Below, one piece after another: positions 45,041 through 53,396 of a DNA stretch of 64,000 nucleotides; position 1 is the first letter of the stretch; every line of letters begins with the position of its first letter. Below the pieces are notes generated by a model, which saw only the letters and a program-made list of their open reading frames with translations, ran no database searches and was not told the DNA's origin. This stretch comes from an uncultured Steroidobacter sp. (GTDB taxonomy: Bacteria > Pseudomonadota > Gammaproteobacteria > Steroidobacterales > Steroidobacteraceae): contig CALMII010000018.1 in assembly GCA_937864115.1 (NCBI GenBank), forward strand, positions 62,001 to 126,000. The letters are read 5' to 3'. The position numbers were made by a program, and so were the translations under genes.

Positions 45041-45148
45041 CTGTGGGGCCGGCTTTCCCGCGGGATTCCCTTCGGTCACAGCCGGCCTTCTTCTGTAGGT
45101 CAGGCTTCAGCCTGACAGTTCTCAGGCCGGCTGAAGCCGGCCCCACAG
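45041..45148. repeat. palindromic repeat family A, long variant plus inverted unit
   Basis: The same composite arrangement as at 42080-42187: a half unit with CCCGCGGGATTCCCTTCGGT, then a complete inverted unit ending CCCCACAG. The surrounding gap 44961-45227 holds no other feature. Confidence 0.95.
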
Positions 45149-45227
45149 GAAGAGGCAGATCTCCGGGCAATGCCATTGGAGTGAGTCTTGCAGAGACAGC
45201 ATGCATTCCTCAACGAGGTCACGCTGC

Positions 45228-48200
45228 TTGTCCATCCACGTCGCGCTCAATCACGTCACGCAGTATCGCTACGACCGGCGCGTCGGTCTCGGCCCGCAGG
45301 TGATCCGGCTGCGGCCGGCGCCGCATTCGCGCACGCGCATCCTGTCGTATTCGCTGCGCGTCACGCCCGAAGAGCATTTCATCAACTGGCAGCAGGATCC
45401 GCAGTCGAATTATCTCGCCCGGCTGGTCTTTCCGGAAAAGACCACCGAACTGCGCATCGAGGTGAACCTGGTCGCCGAGATGGCGGTGTTCAATCCCTTC
45501 GATTTCTTTCTGGAGGAATACGCCGAGAATTTTCCGTTTGCGTATCAGCCGGAAGAGCGGCGCGAACTGGCGCCGTATCTCATCGCGGCGCCGCTGACGC
45601 CGCTGTTCGCGAAGTATCTCGAATCGATTCCGCGCGAACGCGTGCGCACGATCGACTTCCTGGTCGATCTCAACCGGCGCCTGTCGCAGGACGTGAAGTA
45701 CCTGATCCGGCTCGAACCCGGCGTGCAGACGCCCGAGGAAACGTTGCAGAAGACCTCGGGCTCGTGCCGCGATTCGGCCTGGTTGCTGGCGCAACTGCTG
45801 CGGCACCTGGGCCTCGCGACGCGCTTCGTCTCGGGCTACCTGATCCAGCTCGTGGCCGACGTGAAGTCGCTCGATGGACCGTCCGGCACGTCGGTGGATT
45901 TCACCGATCTGCATGCGTGGTGCGAGGTCTATCTGCCGGGCGCAGGCTGGATCGGTCTCGATCCCACGTCCGGCCTGCTCGCGGGCGAAGGACACATTCC
46001 GCTCGCGTGTACGCCCGAGCCGTCCGCGGCGGCGCCGGTCAGCGGTGCGGTCGATGAGTGCGAAGTCGAGTTCGCGCACTCGATGAAGGTCGAGCGCATC
46101 TGGGAAGCGCCGCGCGTCACCAGACCCTATACCGAAGAGCAATGGGCGCAGATCGACAGGCTCGGCGCGCAGGTCGATGCCGAACTGTTGGCGCAGGACG
46201 TGCGCCTGACCATGGGCGGCGAGCCGACCTTCGTTGCCATCGACGATCCCGACGGCGCGGAATGGAACACCGATGCGCTCGGTCCCAACAAACGGCGCCT
46301 GGCGGCGGAGCTGTTTCACAAACTGCGCGAGAAGTACGCGCCGCAGGGTCTTGCGCACTTCGGACAGGGCAAGTGGTATCCCGGCGAGCAGTTGCCGCGC
46401 TGGTCGCTCAACTGTTTCTGGCGGCGTGACGGCGAGCCGATGTGGGCCGATCCGGCGCTGTACGCGAACGAGGCCGTCGACTACCAGGCTGACGAACTCA
46501 AGGCCCGGCGCTTCCTGAGCGCGGTCGCACAGCGACTCGGCGTAGCGCCGCGCTACGTGTTCGCGGCCTATGAAGACGCCTTCTACTACCTGTGGCGCGA
46601 GCGTCAGTTGCCGGCCAATGTCGATCCCTTCGATTCGAACCTGGCCGATCCGCTCGAACGCGCGCGACTGGCGAACGTGTTCAGCCGCGGACTCGACCAG
46701 GTGATCGGGCACGTGCTGCCGATCGCGCGCACCGACACCGGCTGGCAATCCGGCCCGTGGTTCCTGCGGGCCGAGCGCTGCTACCTGGTGCCGGGCGATT
46801 CGCCGATCGGCTATCGCCTGCCGCGCGATTCGCAGCCGTGGGTGAGGGGCGTCGACTATCCGTGGCTGTATGAAGTCGATCCGAGTCAGCCGCGTCCGCC
46901 GCTGGCGACGCATGCGGATATTCGGCGGCAGTTCGCGGCGGGCCCCCATCCTGTCCTTCCCCCGCAGAGCGGGGGAAGGGACGCCGTATTCGGCCGCGAT
47001 GCCAGATTTCCATCAATCTCAGATGGAGCGTCCCCTCCCTTGCCCGAAGGGCGGGGGAGGGACAGGGAGGGGGCAGCGCCACAGCAAGGTGAATCGGCAT
47101 CGTGGATCACCCGCACTGCAATGTGCGCCGAGCCGCGCGACGGCGTGCTCTACATCTTCATGCCGCCATTGACTCAGCTCGAGGACTACCTCGAACTCGT
47201 GAGCGCAGTGGAGTCCGTCGCCCAGGCGCAGTCGCTGCCGGTGATCCTCGAAGGCTACGAGCCGCCGCGCGATCCGCGCCTGAACAGTTTCCGCGTCACG
47301 CCCGATCCGGGCGTCATCGAAGTGAACATTCATCCGGCGTCGAACTGGAGCGAACTGGTCGAGCGCACCACGCATCTCTACGACACCGCGCGCGAAACCC
47401 GGCTCAGCACCGAGAAGTTCATGCTCGACGGCCGGCACAGCGGCACGGGCGGCGGCAATCACTTCGTGCTCGGCGGCGCGACGCCGGAGGACTCACCGTT
47501 CCTGCGGCGTCCCGATCTGTTGCGCAGCCTGATCGCGTACTGGCACAACCATCCGTCGCTCTCGTACCTGTTTTCCGGCCTGTTCATCGGCCCGGGTTCG
47601 CAGGCACCGCGCGTCGACGAGGCCCGCAACGATTCGCTGTACGAACTGGAGATCGCCTTCCGCCAGTTCCCGCCGCCGGGCGGCGACGTGCCGCCGTGGC
47701 TGGTGGACCGGCTGCTGCGCAACCTGCTGATCGACGTCACCGGCAATACGCATCGCGCCGAATTCTGTATCGACAAGCTCTATTCGCCCGACAGCTCGAC
47801 CGGCCGACTCGGCCTGCTGGAAATGCGCGCCTTCGAAATGCCGCCGCATGCGCGCATGAGCCTCACGCAGCAGTTGTTGCTGCGCTCGCTGCTGGCGAAG
47901 TTCTGGCGCGAGCCCTATCAGCCGTCGCGCCTCGCACGCTGGGGCACGGAGCTGCACGACCGTTTCATGCTGCCGTACTTCGTCAAGGAGGATCTGCGCG
48001 ATGTGATGCAGGAACTCTCGTCCAGCGGCTATCCAGTGCAGGCCGACTGGTTCGCGCCGCATTTCGAATTCCGCTTCCCCAAGATCGGCGACTACGCCCA
48101 CGGCGGCGTCGAACTCGAACTGCGCCATGCGCTGGAGCCCTGGCACACGATGGGCGAGGAGGGCGCAGTCGGCGGCGCCGTGCGCTATGTCGATTCCTCG

Positions 48201-48611
48201 GTCGAGCGCCTGCAGGTGCATGTCACCGGTCTCGCGCCGGATCGCTACACGCTGGCCTGCAACGGCCGCGCGATTCCGCTGCGTCCGACCGGCAAGGTCG
48301 GCGAGTTCGTGGCCGGCGTGCGCTATCGTGCCTGGCAGCCGCCGTCATCGCTGCAGCCGCGGATCCCGCCGCATGCGCCGCTGACGTTCGACCTGGTCGA
48401 CACCTGGATGCAGCGCTCGATCGGTGGCTGCCAGTACCACGTCGCGCATCCGGGCGGTCGCAATTATTCGGTGTTTCCGGTGAATGCGTTCGAGGCCGAG
48501 AGCCGCCGGCTGGCGCGCTTCTTCCGGACCGGCTTTTCACCCGGCCGGGTCGGAATGCCGCAGCCCGAGGGAACGAACGAGTTCTCGTTCACGTTCGACC
48601 TGCGCAGATGA
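45228..48611 (+). CDS. transglutaminase-like/DUF2126 protein with in-frame repeat insertion
   Basis: 1127 aa from TTG 45228 (SIHVALNHVTQYRYDR, the usual family start, with GAGG upstream); ATG 45201 would add nine residues. An N-terminal bacterial transglutaminase domain has Cys in TSGSCRDSAW, His in DLHAWCEVYLP and Asp in LDPTSG. The large DUF2126 part (about 310-1100) has LTMGGEPTFVAIDD, FGQGKWYPGE and GTGGGNHFVLGG. Residues about 572-622 are encoded by two inverted family B repeats and interrupt ADIRRQF...RTAMCAEPRDG. First gene of a three-gene cluster with ATP-grasp/alpha-E and a second transglutaminase. Confidence 0.88.
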   Translation: MSIHVALNHVTQYRYDRRVGLGPQVIRLRPAPHSRTRILSYSLRVTPEEHFINWQQDPQSNYLARLVFPEKTTELRIEVNLVAEMAVFNPFDFFLEEYAENFPFAYQPEERRELAPYLIAAPLTPLFAKYLESIPRERVRTIDFLVDLNRRLSQDVKYLIRLEPGVQTPEETLQKTSGSCRDSAWLLAQLLRHLGLATRFVSGYLIQLVADVKSLDGPSGTSVDFTDLHAWCEVYLPGAGWIGLDPTSGLLAGEGHIPLACTPEPSAAAPVSGAVDECEVEFAHSMKVERIWEAPRVTRPYTEEQWAQIDRLGAQVDAELLAQDVRLTMGGEPTFVAIDDPDGAEWNTDALGPNKRRLAAELFHKLREKYAPQGLAHFGQGKWYPGEQLPRWSLNCFWRRDGEPMWADPALYANEAVDYQADELKARRFLSAVAQRLGVAPRYVFAAYEDAFYYLWRERQLPANVDPFDSNLADPLERARLANVFSRGLDQVIGHVLPIARTDTGWQSGPWFLRAERCYLVPGDSPIGYRLPRDSQPWVRGVDYPWLYEVDPSQPRPPLATHADIRRQFAAGPHPVLPPQSGGRDAVFGRDARFPSISDGASPPLPEGRGRDREGAAPQQGESASWITRTAMCAEPRDGVLYIFMPPLTQLEDYLELVSAVESVAQAQSLPVILEGYEPPRDPRLNSFRVTPDPGVIEVNIHPASNWSELVERTTHLYDTARETRLSTEKFMLDGRHSGTGGGNHFVLGGATPEDSPFLRRPDLLRSLIAYWHNHPSLSYLFSGLFIGPGSQAPRVDEARNDSLYELEIAFRQFPPPGGDVPPWLVDRLLRNLLIDVTGNTHRAEFCIDKLYSPDSSTGRLGLLEMRAFEMPPHARMSLTQQLLLRSLLAKFWREPYQPSRLARWGTELHDRFMLPYFVKEDLRDVMQELSSSGYPVQADWFAPHFEFRFPKIGDYAHGGVELELRHALEPWHTMGEEGAVGGAVRYVDSSVERLQVHVTGLAPDRYTLACNGRAIPLRPTGKVGEFVAGVRYRAWQPPSSLQPRIPPHAPLTFDLVDTWMQRSIGGCQYHVAHPGGRNYSVFPVNAFEAESRRLARFFRTGFSPGRVGMPQPEGTNEFSFTFDLRR
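46942..47090. repeat. paired inverted family B repeats inside the DUF2126 reading frame
   Basis: Left element GCCCCCATCCTGTCCTTCCC (46942) and right element GGGGGAGGGACAGGGAGGGG (ending 47074) flank about 50 bp of AT-richer sequence. The total length keeps the frame open, inserting roughly 50 residues (GPHPVLPPQSGG ... GRDREGAAPQQGE). Confidence 0.9.
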
Positions 48612-48634
48612 AATTCCGGGCAGGGCTGTTCTTC

Positions 48635-48691
48635 CTGTAGGTCAGGCTTTAGCCTGACTCCGGGAAGAGCCGGCTGAAGCCGGCCCCACAG
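48635..48691 (-). repeat. palindromic repeat family A, inverted unit
   Basis: CTGTAGGTCAGGCTTTAGCC ... GCCGGCCCCACAG between the DUF2126 gene and the ATP-grasp gene. Confidence 0.95.
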
Positions 48692-48707
48692 GAAGAAATC
48701 GAGCCCC

Positions 48708-51137
48708 ATGCCCCAGCCCACCGTCATCACTCCCTACACCGCCGACCGTTCGCGCTACGACGAACTGCTCGCGGCCGATGGCGAGGTGCGGGCGCACTGG
48801 CGGCCGCTGATCGAGCGGCTCGATGCCTCGAACGCGGATGCGATCCGTCGCGGCGTCGAACTCGCGCGGCGCCTGATCGTCGAGAACGGCGTCACCTACA
48901 ACGTCTACGCCGACCCGCAGGGACGCGACCGGCCGTGGCAGCTCGATACGCTGCCGCTGATCCTGCCCGCGGAGGAATGGCAGTCGCTTGCCGCGGGCGT
49001 CGCGCAGCGCGCCAGCCTGCTCGATTCGCTGCTTGCGGATCTCTACGGCCCGCAGCGCCTGCTGGCCGAAGGCATCGTGCCGCCGGAGATCGTCTTCGGT
49101 CATCCGAACTTTCTCTGGCCGTGCCGCGGCCTGAGTCCGGTCGGCGGTCGCTGGCTGCACGTCTACGCGGCCGATCTCGCGCGTGCGCCGAACGGTCAAT
49201 GGTGGGTGCTGGGTGATCGCACCCAGACACCGTCGGGTCCCGGTTACGCGCTGGAGAATCGCCGTATCGTCTCGCGCGTCTTTCCGCAGGTGCTCGATGA
49301 TCTGCGCGTGCGCTCGCCGGGTGGATTCTTCGCGACCCTGCGCGAACAGTTGCTGAGCCAGGTGGAGGACGACGAGTCGCCGCTCGCCGTCGTCCTGACG
49401 CCGGGGCCCTTCAACGAAACCTATTTCGAGCACGCATATCTGGCGCGCCAGCTCGGTCTCGCGCTGGTCGAGGGCGCGGACCTCACCGTGCGTGGCGACA
49501 CGCTCTATCTCAAGACCTTCGCGGGACTGCGGCGCGTGCATGCCGTGCTGCGCCGTCTCGACGATGATTTCTGCGACCCCGCCGAACTGCGTTCGGATTC
49601 GGCGCTCGGCGTGCCGGGACTGCTGCAGGTCGTGCGCGCACGTCGCGTCGTGCTGGCGAATGCACTCGGCAGCGGCGTGCTCGAATCGGCGAGCTGGCTC
49701 GGCTTTCTGCCGCCGATCGCCGAATGGTTCAGCAGCGAAGCGCTCGCGCTGCCGTCGGTCGCGACGTGGTGGTGCGGCGAGCGGCCCGCGCTCGAACACG
49801 TCATCGCAAATCTCGATCAACTCGTCATCAAGCCGACGTTTCCCAACCAGCGTTTCGAGCCCGTGTTCGGACGGACGCTGGATCGCAAGGCGAAGGCGGC
49901 GCTGATTGCACGCCTGCGTTCGCGGCCCTATGCCTACGTCGCGCAGGAGCGTGTGGCGCTGTCGCAATCGCCGGCGTGGGGACCGAACGGCGTGACTGCA
50001 CGCGCACTCGCGATTCGCGTCTACGCGGTGGCCACGCCGAACGGTTACGAAGTGATGCCGGGCGGCCTCGCGCGCATCGCGCAGGATGCTTCGGCCGACA
50101 TCGTGTCGAATCAGCGCGGCGGCGGCAGCAAGGACATCTGGGTGATCGCTGCTGACAGTAGCGACGACGGCGACGCCCCCGTGCCTGCGCAGCGTCGTCG
50201 CGGCCGCAACGAAGACCTGCCGTCGAGACTGGTCGAGAACCTGTTCTGGATGGGTCGCTACGCCGGCCGCTGCGAGGACAAGGCGCGACTGGCGCGCGCG
50301 ACGCTGGCGCTCGATACGCGCTCGGAGTCCTGGAAACATGCCATCAACAGTTGCGCGCATTTCGGCGTGCTGGCGGAAAAGTCCGATCTCGCGACGAGCC
50401 TGTTCGACATGACGAATGCCGCCGGCCTCGCTGCCGATCTGCGCCGGCTCGAGTGGTCGGCGACCCAGGCGCGTAGCCGTCTGTCCGCCGAACACTGGCG
50501 CGCCATCGGCGTACTGCAGCGCCAGTATCACGAATCCGCTTCGAGCCGCAGCGATGCGCGCGAAGCGCTGGATCGACTGGTGCTGGCACTGTCGGGCCTG
50601 GCCGGCTTCGCGCTGGACGACATGACGCAGGACGACGGCTGGCGGATGCTGATCCTCGGCCGGCGGCTCGAGCGCGTGCAGTTCCTGTCGGCGCTGTTCG
50701 GCCTGCGCTTGGCGGTTGCCGCGGCGCCGTCGCGCGGCGAACTCGAATGGTGGCTGGACATCACCGGCAGCACAGTGGCGTACCGCACACGCAACCTGGA
50801 ACGCGCGCGACTCGCGTCGGTGCTGCACCTGCTGATCCGCGACGGCCAGAATCCCCGCAGTCTCGGTTTCCAGTGCGCCGAGATCCGCGCGATCCTCAAC
50901 CACCTGCGGCTGTCGGGCGGCATCGCGCCGGATGAATGCTTCGATCCGGCCGTCGCCGACATCGACGACGCCGATCTCGGCGTGCTCGAAGGCGCGGGCT
51001 ATACGGCCATCGCGGCGCGACAGGCGTTCGCACAGCGCCTGCTGGCATTGGCCGGCGCCGCGACGGATCTGTCGGACCGGTTGTCGATGCGCCATTTCTC
51101 GCACACCGAGGGCGATCTGCAGGTGGTGGCGGCATGA
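48708..51137 (+). CDS. circularly permuted ATP-grasp plus alpha-E fusion protein
   Basis: 809 aa. The N-terminal ~470 residues form the circularly permuted ATP-grasp type (older DUF404/DUF407) with VYADPQGRDRPWQLD, HPNFLWPCRG, HVYAADLAR, QLVIKPTFPNQ and YVAQERVALS. The C-terminal ~300 residues are an alpha-E helical domain (DUF403), starting LPSRLVENLFWMGRYAGRCED. Such proteins are predicted amide ligases building small peptides or peptide tags. In most genomes the two parts are separate genes; here they are fused. The stop overlaps the next start (ATGA). Confidence 0.92.
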   Translation: MPQPTVITPYTADRSRYDELLAADGEVRAHWRPLIERLDASNADAIRRGVELARRLIVENGVTYNVYADPQGRDRPWQLDTLPLILPAEEWQSLAAGVAQRASLLDSLLADLYGPQRLLAEGIVPPEIVFGHPNFLWPCRGLSPVGGRWLHVYAADLARAPNGQWWVLGDRTQTPSGPGYALENRRIVSRVFPQVLDDLRVRSPGGFFATLREQLLSQVEDDESPLAVVLTPGPFNETYFEHAYLARQLGLALVEGADLTVRGDTLYLKTFAGLRRVHAVLRRLDDDFCDPAELRSDSALGVPGLLQVVRARRVVLANALGSGVLESASWLGFLPPIAEWFSSEALALPSVATWWCGERPALEHVIANLDQLVIKPTFPNQRFEPVFGRTLDRKAKAALIARLRSRPYAYVAQERVALSQSPAWGPNGVTARALAIRVYAVATPNGYEVMPGGLARIAQDASADIVSNQRGGGSKDIWVIAADSSDDGDAPVPAQRRRGRNEDLPSRLVENLFWMGRYAGRCEDKARLARATLALDTRSESWKHAINSCAHFGVLAEKSDLATSLFDMTNAAGLAADLRRLEWSATQARSRLSAEHWRAIGVLQRQYHESASSRSDAREALDRLVLALSGLAGFALDDMTQDDGWRMLILGRRLERVQFLSALFGLRLAVAAAPSRGELEWWLDITGSTVAYRTRNLERARLASVLHLLIRDGQNPRSLGFQCAEIRAILNHLRLSGGIAPDECFDPAVADIDDADLGVLEGAGYTAIAARQAFAQRLLALAGAATDLSDRLSMRHFSHTEGDLQVVAA

Positions 51138-52024
51138 GCACCTCGGCGGCCTATCGCATCCGGCACCAGACGTCGTACGCCTACAGCGGCGACGTCGTGC
51201 ATTCGCACCAACTGCTGCATCTCGCGCCACGCGACACCGCGCGACAGACGTGTACGCAGCACAGCATCGTCATCGACCCGCCGCCGGCGCACAGTCGTGT
51301 CGACGTCGATGCCTTCGGCAATCCGGTGACGCGGCTGGAGTTCGATCGCGTGCACGACAGGCTCGACGTCACCGCCGAGATGGCGGTGCAGGTGCATAGT
51401 TGCGCGGATCGAGAACTCAAGAGCGAAGCCTGGGAACGCGTGCGCGGCGGTCTTGCCTATTCGGGCCGTCCGCCCGGCGCCGAGCGGCTCGAAGCCATGC
51501 GCTTTCGCGCCGAATCGCCGCACGTGCGCATCAAGCAGGTGTTCAACGACTATGCGCAGGAATGCTTTCCCGCCGGTCGCACCGTGCTCGAATGCGCCGA
51601 GCGCCTGATGCACAAGCTGCACGACGAGATGACGTATGCACCGGGTGAAACCACGGTGTCGACCTCGCTGCTGGATGTGCTCGATACGCGTCGCGGCGTC
51701 TGTCAGGACTACGCGCACCTGATGATCGCGTGCCTGCGTTCGCGCGGACTCGCGGCACGCTATGTCAGCGGCTATCTGCGCACCGTGCCTGTGTCCGGCG
51801 CGACGGCACTCGTCGGCGCCGATGCTTCGCATGCATGGGTGTCGGTCTACTGTCCTGTTTCCGGCTGGATCGAATTCGATCCCACCAACGGCGTGCGCGC
51901 CGACACGGATCACATCACCGTCGCCTGGGGCCGCGACTTCGCCGACGTCTCGCCGCTGCGCGGCGTCATCGTCGGGGGCGGTCAGCACCGGTTGTCGGTG
52001 CGGGTGAGTGTGGTTCCGGAATGA
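51134..52024 (+). CDS. transglutaminase-like cysteine peptidase family protein
   Basis: 296 aa, coupled to the ATP-grasp gene. The N-terminal beta domain (RIRHQTSYAYSGDVVHSHQL) precedes the catalytic core with Cys in TRRGVCQDYAHLM, His in DASHAWVSVY and Asp in EFDPTNG, a complete triad. Members of this family accompany alpha-E and ATP-grasp proteins and are predicted to cleave or transfer amide bonds of the peptide product. No signal peptide is seen, so the reaction is cytosolic. Confidence 0.92.
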   Translation: MSTSAAYRIRHQTSYAYSGDVVHSHQLLHLAPRDTARQTCTQHSIVIDPPPAHSRVDVDAFGNPVTRLEFDRVHDRLDVTAEMAVQVHSCADRELKSEAWERVRGGLAYSGRPPGAERLEAMRFRAESPHVRIKQVFNDYAQECFPAGRTVLECAERLMHKLHDEMTYAPGETTVSTSLLDVLDTRRGVCQDYAHLMIACLRSRGLAARYVSGYLRTVPVSGATALVGADASHAWVSVYCPVSGWIEFDPTNGVRADTDHITVAWGRDFADVSPLRGVIVGGGQHRLSVRVSVVPE

Positions 52025-52036
52025 AGCCGGATCGTG

Positions 52037-52076
52037 CGTCCCTTCCTCCGCGCAGCGGGGGAAGGACAGGATGGGG
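52037..52076 (+). repeat. palindromic repeat family B
   Basis: GTCCCTTCCTCCGCGCAGCG followed by GGGGAAGGACAGGATGGGG just after the transglutaminase stop. Confidence 0.85.
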
Positions 52077-52080
52077 TTTT

Positions 52081-52139
52081 TTGTAGGTCAGGCTTCAGCC
52101 TGACTCTGATGAAGAGGCCGGCTGAAGCCGGCCCCACAG
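52081..52139 (-). repeat. palindromic repeat family A, inverted unit
   Basis: TGTAGGTCAGGCTTCAGCCT ... GCCGGCCCCACAG, between two family B copies. Confidence 0.95.
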
Positions 52140-52146
52140 TTAAGAG

Positions 52147-52186
52147 GCCCCCACCCCAACCCTCCCCCGCTGCGCGGAGGAGGGGA
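52147..52186 (+). repeat. palindromic repeat family B
   Basis: GCCCCCACCCCAACCCTCCC then CCGCTGCGCGGAGGAGGGGA. Completes a B-A-B cluster between the convergent transglutaminase and pcaD genes. Confidence 0.9.
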
Positions 52187-52203
52187 TCAGGCCCGCGGCA
52201 AGA

Positions 52204-53001
52204 TCAGGCGGCGCGCTCGCTCGCGCCCAGAAATTCCACCAGCGTCGAGGTGAATTCCTGCGCCTTCTCGATATTCGACAGGTGCGCCGCTTCCAGCATT
52301 TTCAGTCGCGCGCCGGGAATCGAGTTCGCGATCAGTTCGGCATGGTCCGGCGGCGTGGCAGGGTCCTTCGTGCCGCCGATCACGAGCGTCGTCGTCGTGA
52401 TTCCCTTGATGTCTTCGCGCAGGTCCATGTCGCGGATCGCCGCGCAGCACGCAGCGTAGCCCGCCGGGCTGGTCGCCAGCAGCATCTGGCGCACGCGCTC
52501 CACGCGATCGGGCTCGGCTTCGCGGAACCCGGGTGTGAACCAGCGGCCCAGCGTGCCCTCGGTCAATGCCGCCATGCCTTCCGTGCGCACTGTCTGGATG
52601 CGCGACTGCCAGCCCTCGCGCGGCGGCATGTGCGCCGAGGTATTGCAGAGCGCGGCCTTCAGCACCCTATCCGGCCAGTGCCGTGCGATGGTCATGGCCG
52701 TCATGCCGCCGAGCGATACGCCGCACAGGTGAGCCCGTGCGATACCGCAGGCATCGAGCACGGCGAGTGCATCGCGCGCCAGCTGTTCCAGCGTGAGTTC
52801 CTCGCGGGTGCCTGGCGTCGATCCGCCGTGTCCGCGCGCGTCGTAGCGCACCAGTTCGAACTGCTCCTGCAGCACGTCTGCCTGGTCGTCCCACATTTCC
52901 AGACTCGTGCCCAGCGAGTTGATCAGCAGCAGCGCGGGCGCGCCGGGGCGCGGTGCATGTTCGTAGCGCAGTTGCGCATCTTCGGTCACGACTGTCTTCA
53001 T
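52204..53001 (-). CDS. pcaD: 3-oxoadipate enol-lactonase
   Basis: Alpha/beta hydrolase of 265 aa that opens 3-oxoadipate enol-lactone in the protocatechuate branch of the beta-ketoadipate pathway. The nucleophile elbow is CGVSLGGMTA, with the oxyanion region LLINSLGTSLEMWDD near the start, Asp in VIGGTKDPATPP and His in EAAHLSNIEK. Its start overlaps the pcaC stop by four bases. Last gene of the leftward pcaBCD operon. Confidence 0.92.
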   Translation of the reverse strand: MKTVVTEDAQLRYEHAPRPGAPALLLINSLGTSLEMWDDQADVLQEQFELVRYDARGHGGSTPGTREELTLEQLARDALAVLDACGIARAHLCGVSLGGMTAMTIARHWPDRVLKAALCNTSAHMPPREGWQSRIQTVRTEGMAALTEGTLGRWFTPGFREAEPDRVERVRQMLLATSPAGYAACCAAIRDMDLREDIKGITTTTLVIGGTKDPATPPDHAELIANSIPGARLKMLEAAHLSNIEKAQEFTSTLVEFLGASERAA

Positions 53002-53396
53002 GGGGTTCCCGGACGGTTCTGCTCGAGTTCGCGAATGACGTCTTCGGCCTGGTGCATCGCCGTGTTGGCGGCAGGTACACCGGCATAAATCGCCGCATGC
53101 AGGATGAGTTCCTTCAATTCATCCTGCGTCAGTCCATTGTTGAATGCACCGCGGACGTGGCCGCGGAATTCATCCCAGCGGCCCAGCGCGATACAGATCG
53201 ACAGCGTGATGCAGGAGCGCATCCGGCGATCGAGACCGGGGCGGTTCCACACGTCTCCCCACGCATAACGGGTGAGGAAGTCCTGGAAGTCGCGATTGAA
53301 GTCGTTGAGCTGCGAGTTGGCTCGATCGACCCACGCGTCGCCGAGTACGGCGCGACGATTGCGCGTTCCCGCATCGTAGCGTTCCTGATCATCCAT
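52998..53396 (-). CDS. pcaC: 4-carboxymuconolactone decarboxylase
   Basis: 132 aa, the normal PcaC length. It decarboxylates 4-carboxymuconolactone to the enol-lactone. The AhpD-like fold shows RYDAGTRNRRAVLGDAWVDR, WGDVWNRPGLDRRMRS and HAAIYAGVPAANTAMHQAED. It is a stand-alone gene and not fused to PcaD as in some proteobacteria. It overlaps pcaB by eight bases and pcaD by four, so the three enzymes are made together. Confidence 0.95.
   Translation of the reverse strand: MDDQERYDAGTRNRRAVLGDAWVDRANSQLNDFNRDFQDFLTRYAWGDVWNRPGLDRRMRSCITLSICIALGRWDEFRGHVRGAFNNGLTQDELKELILHAAIYAGVPAANTAMHQAEDVIRELEQNRPGTP

Noticed and set aside
48642..51230. 862-codon minus-strand frame opposite the ATP-grasp gene
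   Set aside because: Antisense shadow in GC-rich DNA; lacks domains and crosses repeat A.
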